Positions 24,890-33,341 of a stretch of DNA of 47,834 nt are shown in pieces. Both the position numbers and the translations under genes were made by a program. Source of the stretch: Chloroflexota bacterium (GTDB lineage: Bacteria > Chloroflexota > Dehalococcoidia > UBA2247 > RBG-13-53-26); assembly GCA_016876035.1 (NCBI GenBank), contig VGOE01000009.1:1-47834 (forward strand). Reading direction: 5' to 3'. The notes beneath the pieces are model-generated. The model searched no databases and was not told where the DNA came from. It saw only the letters and a list, made by a program, of their open reading frames with translations. The first letter of the stretch is position 1. Every line of letters begins with the position of its first letter.

Positions 24890-26595
24890 ACAGTAAGAAG
24901 CACGACGTCATAGTCCTGGGTTCTGGGCTTGCTGGGCTACGGGCAGCCATCGAAGCTGCCCAAAACCAGAAGGTCGATGTGGCCATCTTCTCCAAAGTCC
25001 AGCTCATGCGTTCGCATTCAGTCTGTGCCGAAGGTGGCACTGCAGCAGTCATGCAACCAGAAGCGGGAGACAGCCTTGGGCTTCATGCCTGGGACACCGT
25101 CAGAGGGGCCGATTTTCTCTGTGATCAAGACGTAGTCATGCGTTTTGTCGAAGAAGCGCCCAAAGAAATCCTGCTCTTGGATCACTGGGGGATTCCATGG
25201 TCGCGTCGTCCCGACGGGCGGATTGCCCAACGGCCTTTCGGCGGTCATAGCTTTGATCGGGCTGTCTTCGCTGCGGACAAGACTGGCTTCTTTGAAATGC
25301 AGACCCTTTACGATACTCTGCAAAAATACGCCAAGGTGAGTAGATACGACGAATGCTATGTTACCTCGATTGTGATAAAGAACAACTTGTTCTGCGGCAT
25401 AACTGTCTGGGATCTAGCCACCGGCGATTTCTTCCTCGTTCATGGCAAAGCATTAATTATCGCCACTGGTGGTGCTTGCCGTATGTTCGGCTTCACTACC
25501 TACTCTCTGACCGCCACCGGTGATGGGATAGCCATGGCTTACCGGGCTGGCCTGCCCATCAAGGATGCTGAGTTTGTCCAGTTTCACCCCACGGGTCTGG
25601 TTCCGTCCGGCATTCTGATCACAGAAGCGGCACGGGGTGAGGGAGGCTACCTCCTTAACAACAAGTCTGAGAGGTTCATGCAAAAATATGCTGCCGGCAA
25701 GATGGAACTGGCTCCTCGAGACATCATAGCTCGCGCTGAGATGACCGAAATCGAAGAGGGCAGAGGATTCTCCGGTCCTGATGGTCTCGACTATGTTCAT
25801 GTGGATCTGCGTCATCTTGGGGACGAGAAGATAAACGAAAGGCTGCCACTAATTCGTGAGGTGGCCATAAAATTCAACTTCATCGACCCCATTGAGGAGC
25901 CGATTCCTGTCCGGCCGGCGGCTCATTATTTCATGGGCGGGGTGCACACGGATATAGATGGGGCCACGCCAGTAGAAGGCATCTGGGCTGCCGGCGAGGC
26001 GGCGTGCATATCACTTCACGGCGCCAACCGCTTAGGCTCCAACTCCACGGCTGAGTGCCTGGTTTGGGGCAAAATTGCCGGGGCCAAAGCGGCTGAGCAT
26101 GCCTCAAGACAGAAAGCCTTCCCAATGCTGTCTGAAGAAACTACCTTAGGAGAGGAAGAGGCCAAGATTTTCGGCACATTCAAGCCTGATGCTAAAGAGA
26201 GTGCCTACGACCTGCGCCGAGAGCTTCAGAGAGTGATGGATAGTGAGGTGGGAGTCTACCGGACTGGCGCAGGTCTGGAAGCAGCCCGCAAGAAGATAAA
26301 GGAACTGAAACAAAGGGTCTCTGATGTCCAGGTTAAAGACCGGGGACGGATATACAACACCGATCTGCTCAGCGCCCTGGAAATTGACAACCTTCTTGAC
26401 CTGGCTGAGGTGGTGGTTCTGGGGGCATTGGCCCGCACCGAGTCTCGTGGAGCTCATGCACGACGTGATTTTCCGAACCGTGACGACGTCAACTGGCTGA
26501 AGCATACTCTGGCACGCTACACGCCCAAAGGGCCGCTGATAGAGTACATTCCGGTAAACATCACCGCATGGCAGCCGGTGGAAAGAAAGTACTAG
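24886..26595 (+). CDS. sdhA: Succinate dehydrogenase/fumarate reductase flavoprotein subunit
   Basis: Flavin-bearing catalytic subunit, 569 residues. The Rossmann motif is VLGSGLAGLRAAIEAA, the covalent FAD His is in LMRSHSVCAEGG, and the substrate residues lie in FVQFHPTGLVPSGILITEAARGEGGYL and in RPAAHYFMGGVHTD and GANRLGSNSTAECLVWG. The C-terminal helical domain ends with RTESRGAHARRDFPNRDDVNWLKHTL. Start is a GTG overlapping fumarase alpha. It forms a membrane-bound complex with sdhB, sdhC and sdhD downstream. Whether the complex works as succinate oxidase or fumarate reductase cannot be told from sequence; the neighbouring propionate-type genes allow either direction. Confidence 0.95.
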   Translation: MNSKKHDVIVLGSGLAGLRAAIEAAQNQKVDVAIFSKVQLMRSHSVCAEGGTAAVMQPEAGDSLGLHAWDTVRGADFLCDQDVVMRFVEEAPKEILLLDHWGIPWSRRPDGRIAQRPFGGHSFDRAVFAADKTGFFEMQTLYDTLQKYAKVSRYDECYVTSIVIKNNLFCGITVWDLATGDFFLVHGKALIIATGGACRMFGFTTYSLTATGDGIAMAYRAGLPIKDAEFVQFHPTGLVPSGILITEAARGEGGYLLNNKSERFMQKYAAGKMELAPRDIIARAEMTEIEEGRGFSGPDGLDYVHVDLRHLGDEKINERLPLIREVAIKFNFIDPIEEPIPVRPAAHYFMGGVHTDIDGATPVEGIWAAGEAACISLHGANRLGSNSTAECLVWGKIAGAKAAEHASRQKAFPMLSEETTLGEEEAKIFGTFKPDAKESAYDLRRELQRVMDSEVGVYRTGAGLEAARKKIKELKQRVSDVQVKDRGRIYNTDLLSALEIDNLLDLAEVVVLGALARTESRGAHARRDFPNRDDVNWLKHTLARYTPKGPLIEYIPVNITAWQPVERKY

Positions 26596-26604
26596 GAGTC
26601 ACCT

Positions 26605-27048
26605 ATGAGTCAAAGGGAGCATAAAGAGAACTATCTTGGGGCTCGGGGCTGGGTGTGGGCGGGCAGATACCAGATGGAGCGTCACCTTTATGTGCTCCAT
26701 CGGGTAACCGGCTTGGGGCTCTTGCTCTTCGGGATAATCCATCTAATTATAACGACCTTCTTCCGAATGGGAGACAAGGATACTTGGGAATCGGCGATCT
26801 CCGTTACTCACAATCCGGTGTTGAAGGTCGGCGCCTACCTGGTAGTAGTGGCCTTCGTCTTTCACGCCTTGAACGGTCTGCGCCTGATCCTACAGGAATT
26901 CGGCTTTGGCTTGGGGCGGCCTACACCGCCAATCTACCCTTACACGGATGCTCTCCGTAGGAAGCGCCGTTTGGCGATTATCCTGATAGCAATCATCGGT
27001 ATCCTGGCAGTGGTGTTCCTTTACGACTTTGCTGCGGGAGGTGGATGA
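26605..27048 (+). CDS. sdhC: Succinate dehydrogenase cytochrome b subunit (SdhC-like)
   Basis: 147-residue membrane anchor with three predicted transmembrane helices: LHRVTGLGLLLFGIIHLII, GAYLVVVAFVFHALNGLRLIL and RLAIILIAIIGILAVVFLYDF. HRxTG at the start of helix 1 and the His in FHALNGLRL at the end of helix 2 are typical quinone/heme-binding features. It comes 9 bp after sdhA and overlaps sdhD by 4 bp. A short N-terminal soluble piece (MSQREHKENYLGARGWVWAGRYQMERH) precedes the first helix. Confidence 0.9.
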   Translation: MSQREHKENYLGARGWVWAGRYQMERHLYVLHRVTGLGLLLFGIIHLIITTFFRMGDKDTWESAISVTHNPVLKVGAYLVVVAFVFHALNGLRLILQEFGFGLGRPTPPIYPYTDALRRKRRLAIILIAIIGILAVVFLYDFAAGGG

Positions 27049-27392
27049 TGCGTACCCGCTTTCACCTTATACATCTAGTCACGGGTGTGCTTATAGCAGT
27101 GTTTTTAAGTATACATATGGTGAGATCGCATCTTGACGATATTCTTGGTACCGATGACCCGACCTCATGGGAATCAATGATGAGTCGAGCCACGGACGGG
27201 ATGTGGGTAGCCCTGTACATAGCCCTTTTGGCTGTTGCCCTGTACCACGCGCTCTATGGGTTGCGTGGTATCATATTGGAGTTAACACCCTCGGCCAGGG
27301 CTGCGCGCGTTACTACCTGGTGTTTGATTGCCATCGGCATCGCTGCCTTTGGCTGGGGCACCTATGTGCCCATTCATCTGTTGTCTGGCTAG
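27045..27392 (+). CDS. sdhD: Succinate dehydrogenase membrane anchor (SdhD-like)
   Basis: 115-residue membrane protein with three helices: FHLIHLVTGVLIAVFLSIHMV, GMWVALYIALLAVALYHALYGLRGI and VTTWCLIAIGIAAFGWGTYVPI. It mirrors sdhC: an HLVTG motif in helix 1 and HALYGLRG at the end of helix 2 supply likely heme or quinone His residues. GGAGGTGG precedes the double ATG (27045, 27048). With sdhC it makes the two-subunit cytochrome b anchor. It is followed 8 bp later by sdhB, an unusual order (A-C-D-B) compared with common C-D-A-B operons. Confidence 0.9.
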   Translation: MMRTRFHLIHLVTGVLIAVFLSIHMVRSHLDDILGTDDPTSWESMMSRATDGMWVALYIALLAVALYHALYGLRGIILELTPSARAARVTTWCLIAIGIAAFGWGTYVPIHLLSG

Positions 27393-27400
27393 GAGGTGCT

Positions 27401-28231
27401 GTGGCTGAAAGAGACACGAAGCAGGTAACGTTCAGAATCCAGAGATATAACCCGGAACAGGGTGGTGCGCCTCGCCTGGAGGAATTCGTAGTGCCAACCA
27501 GCCGAGGCATGACCGTGCTGGACGGCCTTATTTATGTAAAGGAGGATCTGGACAGCACCCTTGCCTTTCGTGCCTCGTGCCGTATGGGGATTTGTGGCTC
27601 CTGCGGCATGCTGATCAATAGCTATCCTCACCTTGCCTGCCATACGCAGATAGAGGAGTTTCATTCAGATGTATTGACTGTCAAGCCTTTGCCCAACATG
27701 CCTGTGATCAAAGACCTAGTGGTTGATCTGACTCCTTTGTTCGACCACCACAGATCGATAATGCCTTACATCGTGCGCCCGGATGAGCAGGAAATGGAAA
27801 ATCCCACCGCCGAATTTGGCCAGACACCTCAGGAGCTAAACGATTTCTTGCAGTTCACCTATTGCATGAAGTGTGGCATATGTGTCGCTGCTTGCCCAAC
27901 TTCGGCCAGCGATAAGCTTTTTTTGGGGCCGGAGGCCCTGGCCCAATGTTACCGCTACTGTGCTGACAGTCGTGACAGTGGCCAGCGAGAAAGGCTCCGA
28001 TTAGTGGACACCGACCACGGGGCCTGGCATTGCCATCTTGCCGGAGCTTGCTCAGAATCCTGCCCCAAGGGGTTGGATCCAGCATTAGCTATTCAGCTTC
28101 TCAAGAGGCAGCTCGCATCCCAGGCCCTAGGATTCAGGAAAAAGCAACTTCCTTCTCCGGTGGTTTCTCCTCCCACTGAATCCAAGACCAGGATCCCTTA
28201 CCCTGAGTTCAGTGTGAAGGCGAAGAAGTGA
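27401..28231 (+). CDS. sdhB: Succinate dehydrogenase iron-sulfur subunit
   Basis: 276-residue electron-transfer subunit. Its plant-type ferredoxin domain has CRMGICGSCGMLINSYPHLAC for the [2Fe-2S] centre; the C-terminal domain has CMKCGICVAACPT and CHLAGACSESCPKG for the remaining two clusters. The start is a GTG at 27401 with AGGAGG 4 nt upstream. The open frame reaches back to 27167 through sdhD, but those residues are out-of-frame reading of sdhD. A proline- and lysine-rich tail (KKQLPSPVVSPPTESKTR) extends past the usual end. It closes the sdh set before fumarase beta. Confidence 0.94.
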   Translation: MAERDTKQVTFRIQRYNPEQGGAPRLEEFVVPTSRGMTVLDGLIYVKEDLDSTLAFRASCRMGICGSCGMLINSYPHLACHTQIEEFHSDVLTVKPLPNMPVIKDLVVDLTPLFDHHRSIMPYIVRPDEQEMENPTAEFGQTPQELNDFLQFTYCMKCGICVAACPTSASDKLFLGPEALAQCYRYCADSRDSGQRERLRLVDTDHGAWHCHLAGACSESCPKGLDPALAIQLLKRQLASQALGFRKKQLPSPVVSPPTESKTRIPYPEFSVKAKK

Positions 28232-28290
28232 TTTGAAACTCCCGTGGGGCAATAAGTTGCGCCGTCAAAAGCTTAGCCAGGAGGACAGTA

Positions 28291-28842
28291 ATGATCAAGA
28301 AAGTCAACCTTCCCTTGACAGACAAGACACTAAGAGACCTCAAAGCTGGGGATAATCTCCTACTCACCGGCGTTATGTATGTGGCCCGTGACGCTGCACA
28401 TAAGAGGCTGGTTGAGGCTCTTGACCAGGGGAAGCCTTTGCCCTTTGATATAAAAGGGGCGACGGTGTATTTCATGGGTCCCTCGCCAGCTAAGCCAGGC
28501 CAGCCGATTGGCTCCGCTGGACCTACCACTAGCGGTCGCATGGATAGCTACTCACCACGATTGATAGCTGAGGGACTGAAAGGGATGATAGGCAAGGGTA
28601 TGCGCTCGCAGGCAGTGAAGGATGCCATGAAGAAGTACAAGGCAGTGTATCTGGCTGCTGTGGGTGGTGCCGGAGCACTCATCTCCAAGAGCATAAAGAA
28701 ATCAGAGGTAGTCGCCTACGAGGACCTTGGTGCTGAGGCTATCTTGCGACTAGAGGTAGAAGATTTTCCTGCTACCGTCATCAATGACATCTACGGAGGG
28801 GACCTGTACGAAGAGGGGAAGGCCAAATACCACAGGAACTAA
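28291..28842 (+). CDS. Class I fumarase, beta (C-terminal) subunit
   Basis: 183-residue beta chain of the two-subunit iron-sulfur fumarase. TDKTLRDLKAGDNLLLTGVMYVARDAAHKRLVEALDQGKPLPFDIKGATVYFMGPSPAKPGQPIGSAGPTTSGRMD is the family core with substrate-binding Arg, Ser and Thr residues, followed by KAVYLAAVGGAGALISKSIKKSEVVAYEDLGAEAILRLEVEDFPATVINDIYGGDLY. Together with the alpha chain at 24044 it makes one enzyme; the sdh genes are inserted between them. GCCAGGAGG lies upstream of the ATG. Confidence 0.93.
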   Translation: MIKKVNLPLTDKTLRDLKAGDNLLLTGVMYVARDAAHKRLVEALDQGKPLPFDIKGATVYFMGPSPAKPGQPIGSAGPTTSGRMDSYSPRLIAEGLKGMIGKGMRSQAVKDAMKKYKAVYLAAVGGAGALISKSIKKSEVVAYEDLGAEAILRLEVEDFPATVINDIYGGDLYEEGKAKYHRN

Positions 28843-29242
28843 AGGGTAGTTAGCCGGAGGCGACAAGTCGGATAGAGTCCCTTCCACTCTTACCACCATC
28901 AACTCACTGAGAACCTGTGTGGGTACGGCTAGCTTTGCAAGTTGACGGTTCGGTGTAGCGATAACACGGCTCAGCGCATATCAAGTACTTTGCCTTCTTG
29001 TCCTGTGACCCGTTGCCTCCTTCTTGCTACTCCTTTTTGAGCACTATCTTACTTATACTCCCTGTGCCATTAGCCCCAGTCTCCATATCCAAGAGGCTTC
29101 AGCAGGTTGTGCCCCCTGCAAATGAGTCGCTATCCGGCTTTCACCTAACGACAAAGCCAAATTGTTCAGCGACCGCTGCCAGGAACGGTCTTCCAGTACA
29201 ATTAGATTCAAGCTATCGTGCTGGTTCTCTGCGGACAGATAC

Positions 29243-29272
29243 TTGCCGCCAGAGGTACAAAGCTCTTACAAT
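29243..29272 (+). promoter_or_regulatory. Possible pyrD promoter in a 461-bp gene-free gap
   Basis: The stretch 28843-29303 has no gene: the frame upstream of pyrD is open but its composition is not protein-like. Within it TTGCCG (29243-29248) and TACAAT (29267-29272) are spaced by 18 bp, ending 31 bp before the pyrD ATG. Nothing else structured was noticed. Confidence 0.4.
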
Positions 29273-29303
29273 TAACCTTGATACTGGCTGTGAGCAATCG
29301 CCT

Positions 29304-30227
29304 ATGAATCTTTCGGTTGAACTAGCTCCCACTCACCGCCGGGGCCTGCGGTTGAAGAACCCGGTGATGAATGCCTCGGGGACATATGGCTATGGTACGG
29401 AGTACGCCTCTTTCGTGGATGTCCAGAGGCTGGGGGCTGTGGTCTGCAAGGCCACCACCCTTGAGCCGCGCGAAGGAAATCCTCAGCCTCGCCTGAGGGA
29501 GACACCGGCTGGGCTGCTGAACTCTATCGGCCTTCAGAACATCGGCGTAGAGGCCTTGATCAGGGACAAAGCTCCAATTTGGGCCTCCTGGGAGGTGCCA
29601 GTAATAGTCAACATAGCTGGCGAACAGGTGGGCGACTATGCCAGGCTAGCTTCCATGCTGGATGGGGTGGCTGGAATCAGTGGCCTGGAGGTGAACATCA
29701 GTTGCCCCAATGTGCAGGCAGGAGAGATGGAGTTCGGCACCGACCCCAAAATGGCGGCTGCCGTCACCAGGGCCGCGTTGTCGGCCACCTCTCTGCCAGT
29801 AGTAGTGAAGCTGACTCCAAATGTAACCGATATTGCGGAGATCGCCTTGGCCGTAAGCGAGGCTGGCGCCCACGCCCTGTGCTTGGTCAACACCCTGAGA
29901 GGGATGGCCATTGACATATCTGAGCGCAAACCTTTTCTGGGGAATATCTGCGGCGGGCTTTCCGGCCCAGCCATAAGACCGGTAGCCTTGCACATGGTCT
30001 ACCAGGTGGCCAAAAAAGTGAAGATACCGATTGTGGGCTGCGGAGGCATCAGCTCCGCTGAAGACGCCCTCGAGTTCATTATGGCTGGCGCCAGCGCTGT
30101 CCAAGTGGGTACAGCTCAGTTCGTCAATCCCAGGGCCTTGATTGACGTCCTCGAAGGGCTGGAACAGTTTATGCTGCGGGAGGGCATAGGAGATATCTCG
30201 GAGCTTATTGGCGTGGCCCAGGGCTAG
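29304..30227 (+). CDS. pyrD: Dihydroorotate dehydrogenase, class 1B catalytic subunit
   Basis: FMN enzyme oxidising dihydroorotate to orotate in pyrimidine synthesis. From the ATG at 29304 the product has 307 residues, the usual size of the class 1B Pyr[61 protein letters not shown] with the catalytic Cys of class 1, [24 protein letters not shown] and [19 protein letters not shown] and [29 protein letters not shown] are characteristic. Class 1B needs the PyrK electron-transfer subunit, which is not next to it. The ribosome-binding site is weak. The 102 residues of upstream open frame are rejected. Confidence 0.94.
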   Translation: MNLSVELAPTHRRGLRLKNPVMNASGTYGYGTEYASFVDVQRLGAVVCKATTLEPREGNPQPRLRETPAGLLNSIGLQNIGVEALIRDKAPIWASWEVPVIVNIAGEQVGDYARLASMLDGVAGISGLEVNISCPNVQAGEMEFGTDPKMAAAVTRAALSATSLPVVVKLTPNVTDIAEIALAVSEAGAHALCLVNTLRGMAIDISERKPFLGNICGGLSGPAIRPVALHMVYQVAKKVKIPIVGCGGISSAEDALEFIMAGASAVQVGTAQFVNPRALIDVLEGLEQFMLREGIGDISELIGVAQG

Positions 30228-30283
30228 GAGATTGCTGGTTCCAGGTATGCGGAGCAACTTGGTATAATTTATATGGAAGCAAG

Positions 30284-31378
30284 ATGAAGACGAGCATGCT
30301 GGACAAGCTGGAGACCGTGGAGCGGCGCTATGAGGAGCTGAATCAGCTCATGGCGTCCGGCTCAGGGCAATGGCAGGGCCTGGCTCAGGAGCAGGCTTCG
30401 CTTCAGCCGCTGGTTTACAAGTTCAGGCAATACAAGCAGACTGCCAGGGAACTGGAGGAAACGGAACAGCTTTTGAGAGATGGCCTGGAGCCGGAAATGG
30501 CGGTGCTGGTTAAGCAAGAGATAGAGGTGCTGAAGAAGCGCGGTGAAGATCTGATGCATGACCTCACGATTTCCCTGCTGCCTCAGGACCCCAGCAGCAG
30601 CAAGAACGCTATTGTGGAGATCCGCGCTGGGACGGGCGGAGAGGAGGCCGCCTTGTTCGCCGCTGATCTGTTTCGCATGTACACGCGGTATGCTCAGGCC
30701 AAGAGCTGGAAGACGGAGATGATTGACGCCAGCCAAAGCGACCGTGGGGGCTTTAAGGAGATTATCTTCGAAGTCAGCGGCAAGAATGCTTTCGGCACAT
30801 TAAAACACGAACGGGGCGTGCACCGGGTGCAGCGCATTCCAGTCACCGAAGCCGGGGGGCGGATTCATACCTCTACGGCTACGGTGGCTGTGCTGTCTGA
30901 AGCAGAGGAGGTGGAGGTCAATATCAAACCGGAGGACCTGAAGGTGGATATCTTTCACAGCGGCGGCCCGGGGGGACAGAATGTGAATAAAGTGGCCACC
31001 GCAGTGAGGCTCACGCACATCCCCACCGGGATGGTGGTAGTCTGTCAGGATGATAGATCACAGCTTCGCAATCGAAATAAGGCGATGGCGGTGCTCCGCG
31101 CCCGCCTTTTCGATATAGAGCAGCGCAGGCAGCAGGAAGAGATCACCAAAGAGCGCCGCTCTCAGGTAGGCACCGCCGAGCGCGCCGAAAAGATCCGCAC
31201 CTATAATTTCCCCCAGAGCAGGGTTACCGACCATCGCATCGGGCTGACCCTGCACAATTTGCCCGCTATTCTCGACGGAGGGCTGGATGAGCTTATTGAC
31301 GCTCTGTCAGCAGATGAGCGGGCCAGACAGCTAGAGGAACTGATGGGTGAGCCTCAAAGAAGCGCTTCGCCAAGCTGA
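30284..31378 (+). CDS. prfA: Peptide chain release factor 1
   Basis: RF1, which ends translation at UAA and UAG. 364 residues with the GGQ peptide-hydrolysis loop in FHSGGPGGQNVNKVATAVRLTH and the codon-reading PxT motif as PVT in VQRIPVTEAGGRIHTSTATVAVL, a normal RF1 choice. GTGGEEAALFAADLFRMY precedes it. A TATAAT at 30263-30268 with TTCCAG 18 bp upstream may be its promoter. It overlaps prmC by 32 bp, the common prfA-prmC pair. Confidence 0.96.
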   Translation: MKTSMLDKLETVERRYEELNQLMASGSGQWQGLAQEQASLQPLVYKFRQYKQTARELEETEQLLRDGLEPEMAVLVKQEIEVLKKRGEDLMHDLTISLLPQDPSSSKNAIVEIRAGTGGEEAALFAADLFRMYTRYAQAKSWKTEMIDASQSDRGGFKEIIFEVSGKNAFGTLKHERGVHRVQRIPVTEAGGRIHTSTATVAVLSEAEEVEVNIKPEDLKVDIFHSGGPGGQNVNKVATAVRLTHIPTGMVVVCQDDRSQLRNRNKAMAVLRARLFDIEQRRQQEEITKERRSQVGTAERAEKIRTYNFPQSRVTDHRIGLTLHNLPAILDGGLDELIDALSADERARQLEELMGEPQRSASPS

Positions 31379-32201
31379 AGCCCTGATTGCTTCCCACAAC
31401 ATCCCTGATGCCCGGGTTGAAGCCGAATTGCTCTTGATGCACTGCCTGGGTATAGGCAAGGTCGAACTGTACACCAAACTGGATCAGCCGCTGTCTTCCT
31501 CTCAGTCTGAAAGCTTCTGGTCTCTGGTGCAGCGACGCCTTCGACATGAGCCTACAGCCTACATAGTGAAACAATGCCAGTTCTACGGGGTTGAGTTTCA
31601 TGTCGATCCCCGCGTTCTTATCCCCAGGCCGGAAAGCGAGTTGCTGGTAGAGTTGGCACTAGAGTTTGCTGAGCGGGGTTTCGCACTAGGAGAGCCTTGC
31701 TTGCTGGCGGACGTCGGTACCGGCAGCGGCGCTATTGCCATAGCTCTGGCTTTGCATCTTCCCCAGGCTGAGGTCTATGCCCTGGACGTGTCAGCAGCAG
31801 CATTAGAGGTAGCTGCCACAAATTGCGCCAGACATGCGGTGGAGAAACGAGTCCATCTCCTCCTGGGGGATATGCTGCAGCCTCTTCCCCGACCGGTGCA
31901 TGTTATCGTGGCCAATTTGCCCTATGTCCGCGACGCCGACCTGCCGCGCCTGGCTCCGGAGATACGGGACTTTGAGCCTGTTGTGGCTCTGGCTGGTGGC
32001 GCCGATGGATTGGCGGCGGTGCGCCGGTTGCTGCCTCAGGCCGTGAAGAAGATTATTCCTGGCGGGTTGCTCTTGGTGGAAGTTGGGGATGGGCAGGGGG
32101 CAACGGCGGCTGATTTGGCACGCCGTTGCTTTCCCACCGGCAGCATAGATTTAGTGCCTGACCTGAGTGGGACTGATCGGCTGGTGAGGGTTCAAACCTA
32201 G
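31347..32201 (+). CDS. prmC: Release factor glutamine methyltransferase PrmC
   Basis: Methylates the Gln of the GGQ motif in release factors. 284 residues: the N-terminal helical part (SLKEALRQAEALIASHNIPDARVEAELLLMHCLG), YGVEFHVDPRVLIPRPESELLVELAL, the SAM-binding LADVGTGSGAIAIALALHLP and VYALDVSAAALEVA, then the substrate motif as VANLPYV. In most PrmC enzymes this motif is NPPY; here it is NLPY. Otherwise the sequence is normal. The GTG start lies inside prfA. The neighbour pair argues for the standard function. Confidence 0.93.
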   Translation: MSLKEALRQAEALIASHNIPDARVEAELLLMHCLGIGKVELYTKLDQPLSSSQSESFWSLVQRRLRHEPTAYIVKQCQFYGVEFHVDPRVLIPRPESELLVELALEFAERGFALGEPCLLADVGTGSGAIAIALALHLPQAEVYALDVSAAALEVAATNCARHAVEKRVHLLLGDMLQPLPRPVHVIVANLPYVRDADLPRLAPEIRDFEPVVALAGGADGLAAVRRLLPQAVKKIIPGGLLLVEVGDGQGATAADLARRCFPTGSIDLVPDLSGTDRLVRVQT

Positions 32202-32488
32202 CACAAGGCTTCAGCTTTACTGGGTGGCTGTAAAGCTGTAGGGTGGGTGAAGTCCGCCTGAGAGTTTGTGAAGAAATGCGGGCCGTAGCTTCGGCAACTC
32301 ACGATTTCCAGCTTTGAAGGGGCAATAAATTCACAGCCTCTGAGGCGGACGAAACCCACCGCAATACGTTGGGTTTGGTGGGTTCCATTTCATTTCAGCC
32401 ATCCTGCTCCTAGAGTAGCTTTAGACGCGAAAGCCGAAGTCTCTAGCCGATGCCCTCCTCAGCATGAAGGGCCAAGCTTATCGGTTCT
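32202..32488. repeat. Gap with an imperfect long inverted repeat
   Basis: Between converging prmC and the MBL gene there is no gene. Two arms, 32243-32264 (GTGGGTGAAGTCCGCCTGAG core) and 32337-32359 (TGAGGCGGACGAAACCCACC core), are largely complementary, enclosing about 70 bp. The arms resemble dispersed repeats of the form GTAGGGTGGGT. As transcribed from either side it could fold into a long hairpin and act as a bidirectional end of transcription, but there is no T-run. Confidence 0.5.
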
Positions 32489-33262
32489 TCAATCCAGTTC
32501 CGACAGATCAAATCTCATTCCGTCTCTGGCAGCAATCACGCGGACACCTGTTTCCTCAGCCAGCCTCTTGGCTACCTCCCAGGGTCTGGCCTGCCACATG
32601 GTCATACCGAAGTGGTTCAGGATAGCCACCTTTGGCTGGAGGTTCTTGATAATCTCACCTGCCTCCGGGGCGGAAAGGTGCTCGAAAGGGCCACCTGGCT
32701 CAAACCTGACCACGTTCACGATGAGCAGGTCAGCTTTGTAGTGCTGGCAGAGTTCATCGAAGTAGCGTGTATCCACAAGACAGGAGATAGTGTGCCTGCC
32801 GCCGTTGAATACTAAGCCATAGGTCTCTACGGGGTGATGGTGACTGACAGGCGCCCGAAAAAAGATGCCGCCGACGCTATAGCTTCCCCCTTCTTTCACG
32901 ACCTCGATGTGCCCCAGATAGGGACGCAGATAGCGGAGGACGACCGGGTCTTCATCCAGGGCATCTCTCGGGGCGAAGAGAACTCCTCTTTTGCGTAGAC
33001 CTCCGTCAGTCATGGCTTCGATCATCACGTTCGCATCTGCAGCATGGTCGAGATGTCTGTGGGATAGGATGATGGCCTCCAGCTTGGTGGCCTTCAGTTT
33101 TCGCTTGGTAGCTTGGACCAGGGTGCCAGGACCGGGATCGAGCAATATTTCTGTGCCGCCCAGGTGGAACCAAAGCCCGCCTGAGGCCACGATCTGATTA
33201 GCTACCATCACCCGTGCGCCGGCAGTCCCGAGGAAGGTTATTGTGTCGCTTGACTCGCTCAA
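32489..33262 (-). CDS. MBL-fold metal-dependent hydrolase (RNase Z-like)
   Basis: Metallo-beta-lactamase-fold protein. The metal motif HxHxDH is present as SHRHLDHAAD near residue 75, with further likely metal or substrate His residues in APVSHHHPVETYG and in NHFGMTMWQARP; VDTRYFDELCQHYKADLLIV supplies the Asp. The N-terminus TITFLGTAGARVMVANQIVASGGLWFHLGGTEILLDPGPG is like tRNase Z/arylsulfatase-type members that act on phosphodiesters or sulfates. The start is TTG at 33262 (MSESSDTITFLG) because GGAG lies 7 nt upstream; the frame is open to 33289. Divergent from rtcA, an RNA end enzyme, so an RNA-processing role is conceivable but unproven. Confidence 0.85.
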   Translation of the reverse strand: MSESSDTITFLGTAGARVMVANQIVASGGLWFHLGGTEILLDPGPGTLVQATKRKLKATKLEAIILSHRHLDHAADANVMIEAMTDGGLRKRGVLFAPRDALDEDPVVLRYLRPYLGHIEVVKEGGSYSVGGIFFRAPVSHHHPVETYGLVFNGGRHTISCLVDTRYFDELCQHYKADLLIVNVVRFEPGGPFEHLSAPEAGEIIKNLQPKVAILNHFGMTMWQARPWEVAKRLAEETGVRVIAARDGMRFDLSELD

Positions 33263-33341
33263 ATACTGGCTCCTCTGGTCAGCTAACAATTTGTGTATAG
33301 TGTATCATAATGCTTCAGTGGCACGGTAAACTGAGAAAGTC

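Noticed and set aside
27167-27400. Upstream extension of sdhB
   Set aside because: It reads through sdhD in another frame. AGGAGG before the GTG at 27401 and the family start place sdhB there.
28998-29303. 102-residue upstream extension of pyrD
   Set aside because: The residues are not conserved-looking and PyrD of this class begins at the ATG at 29304.
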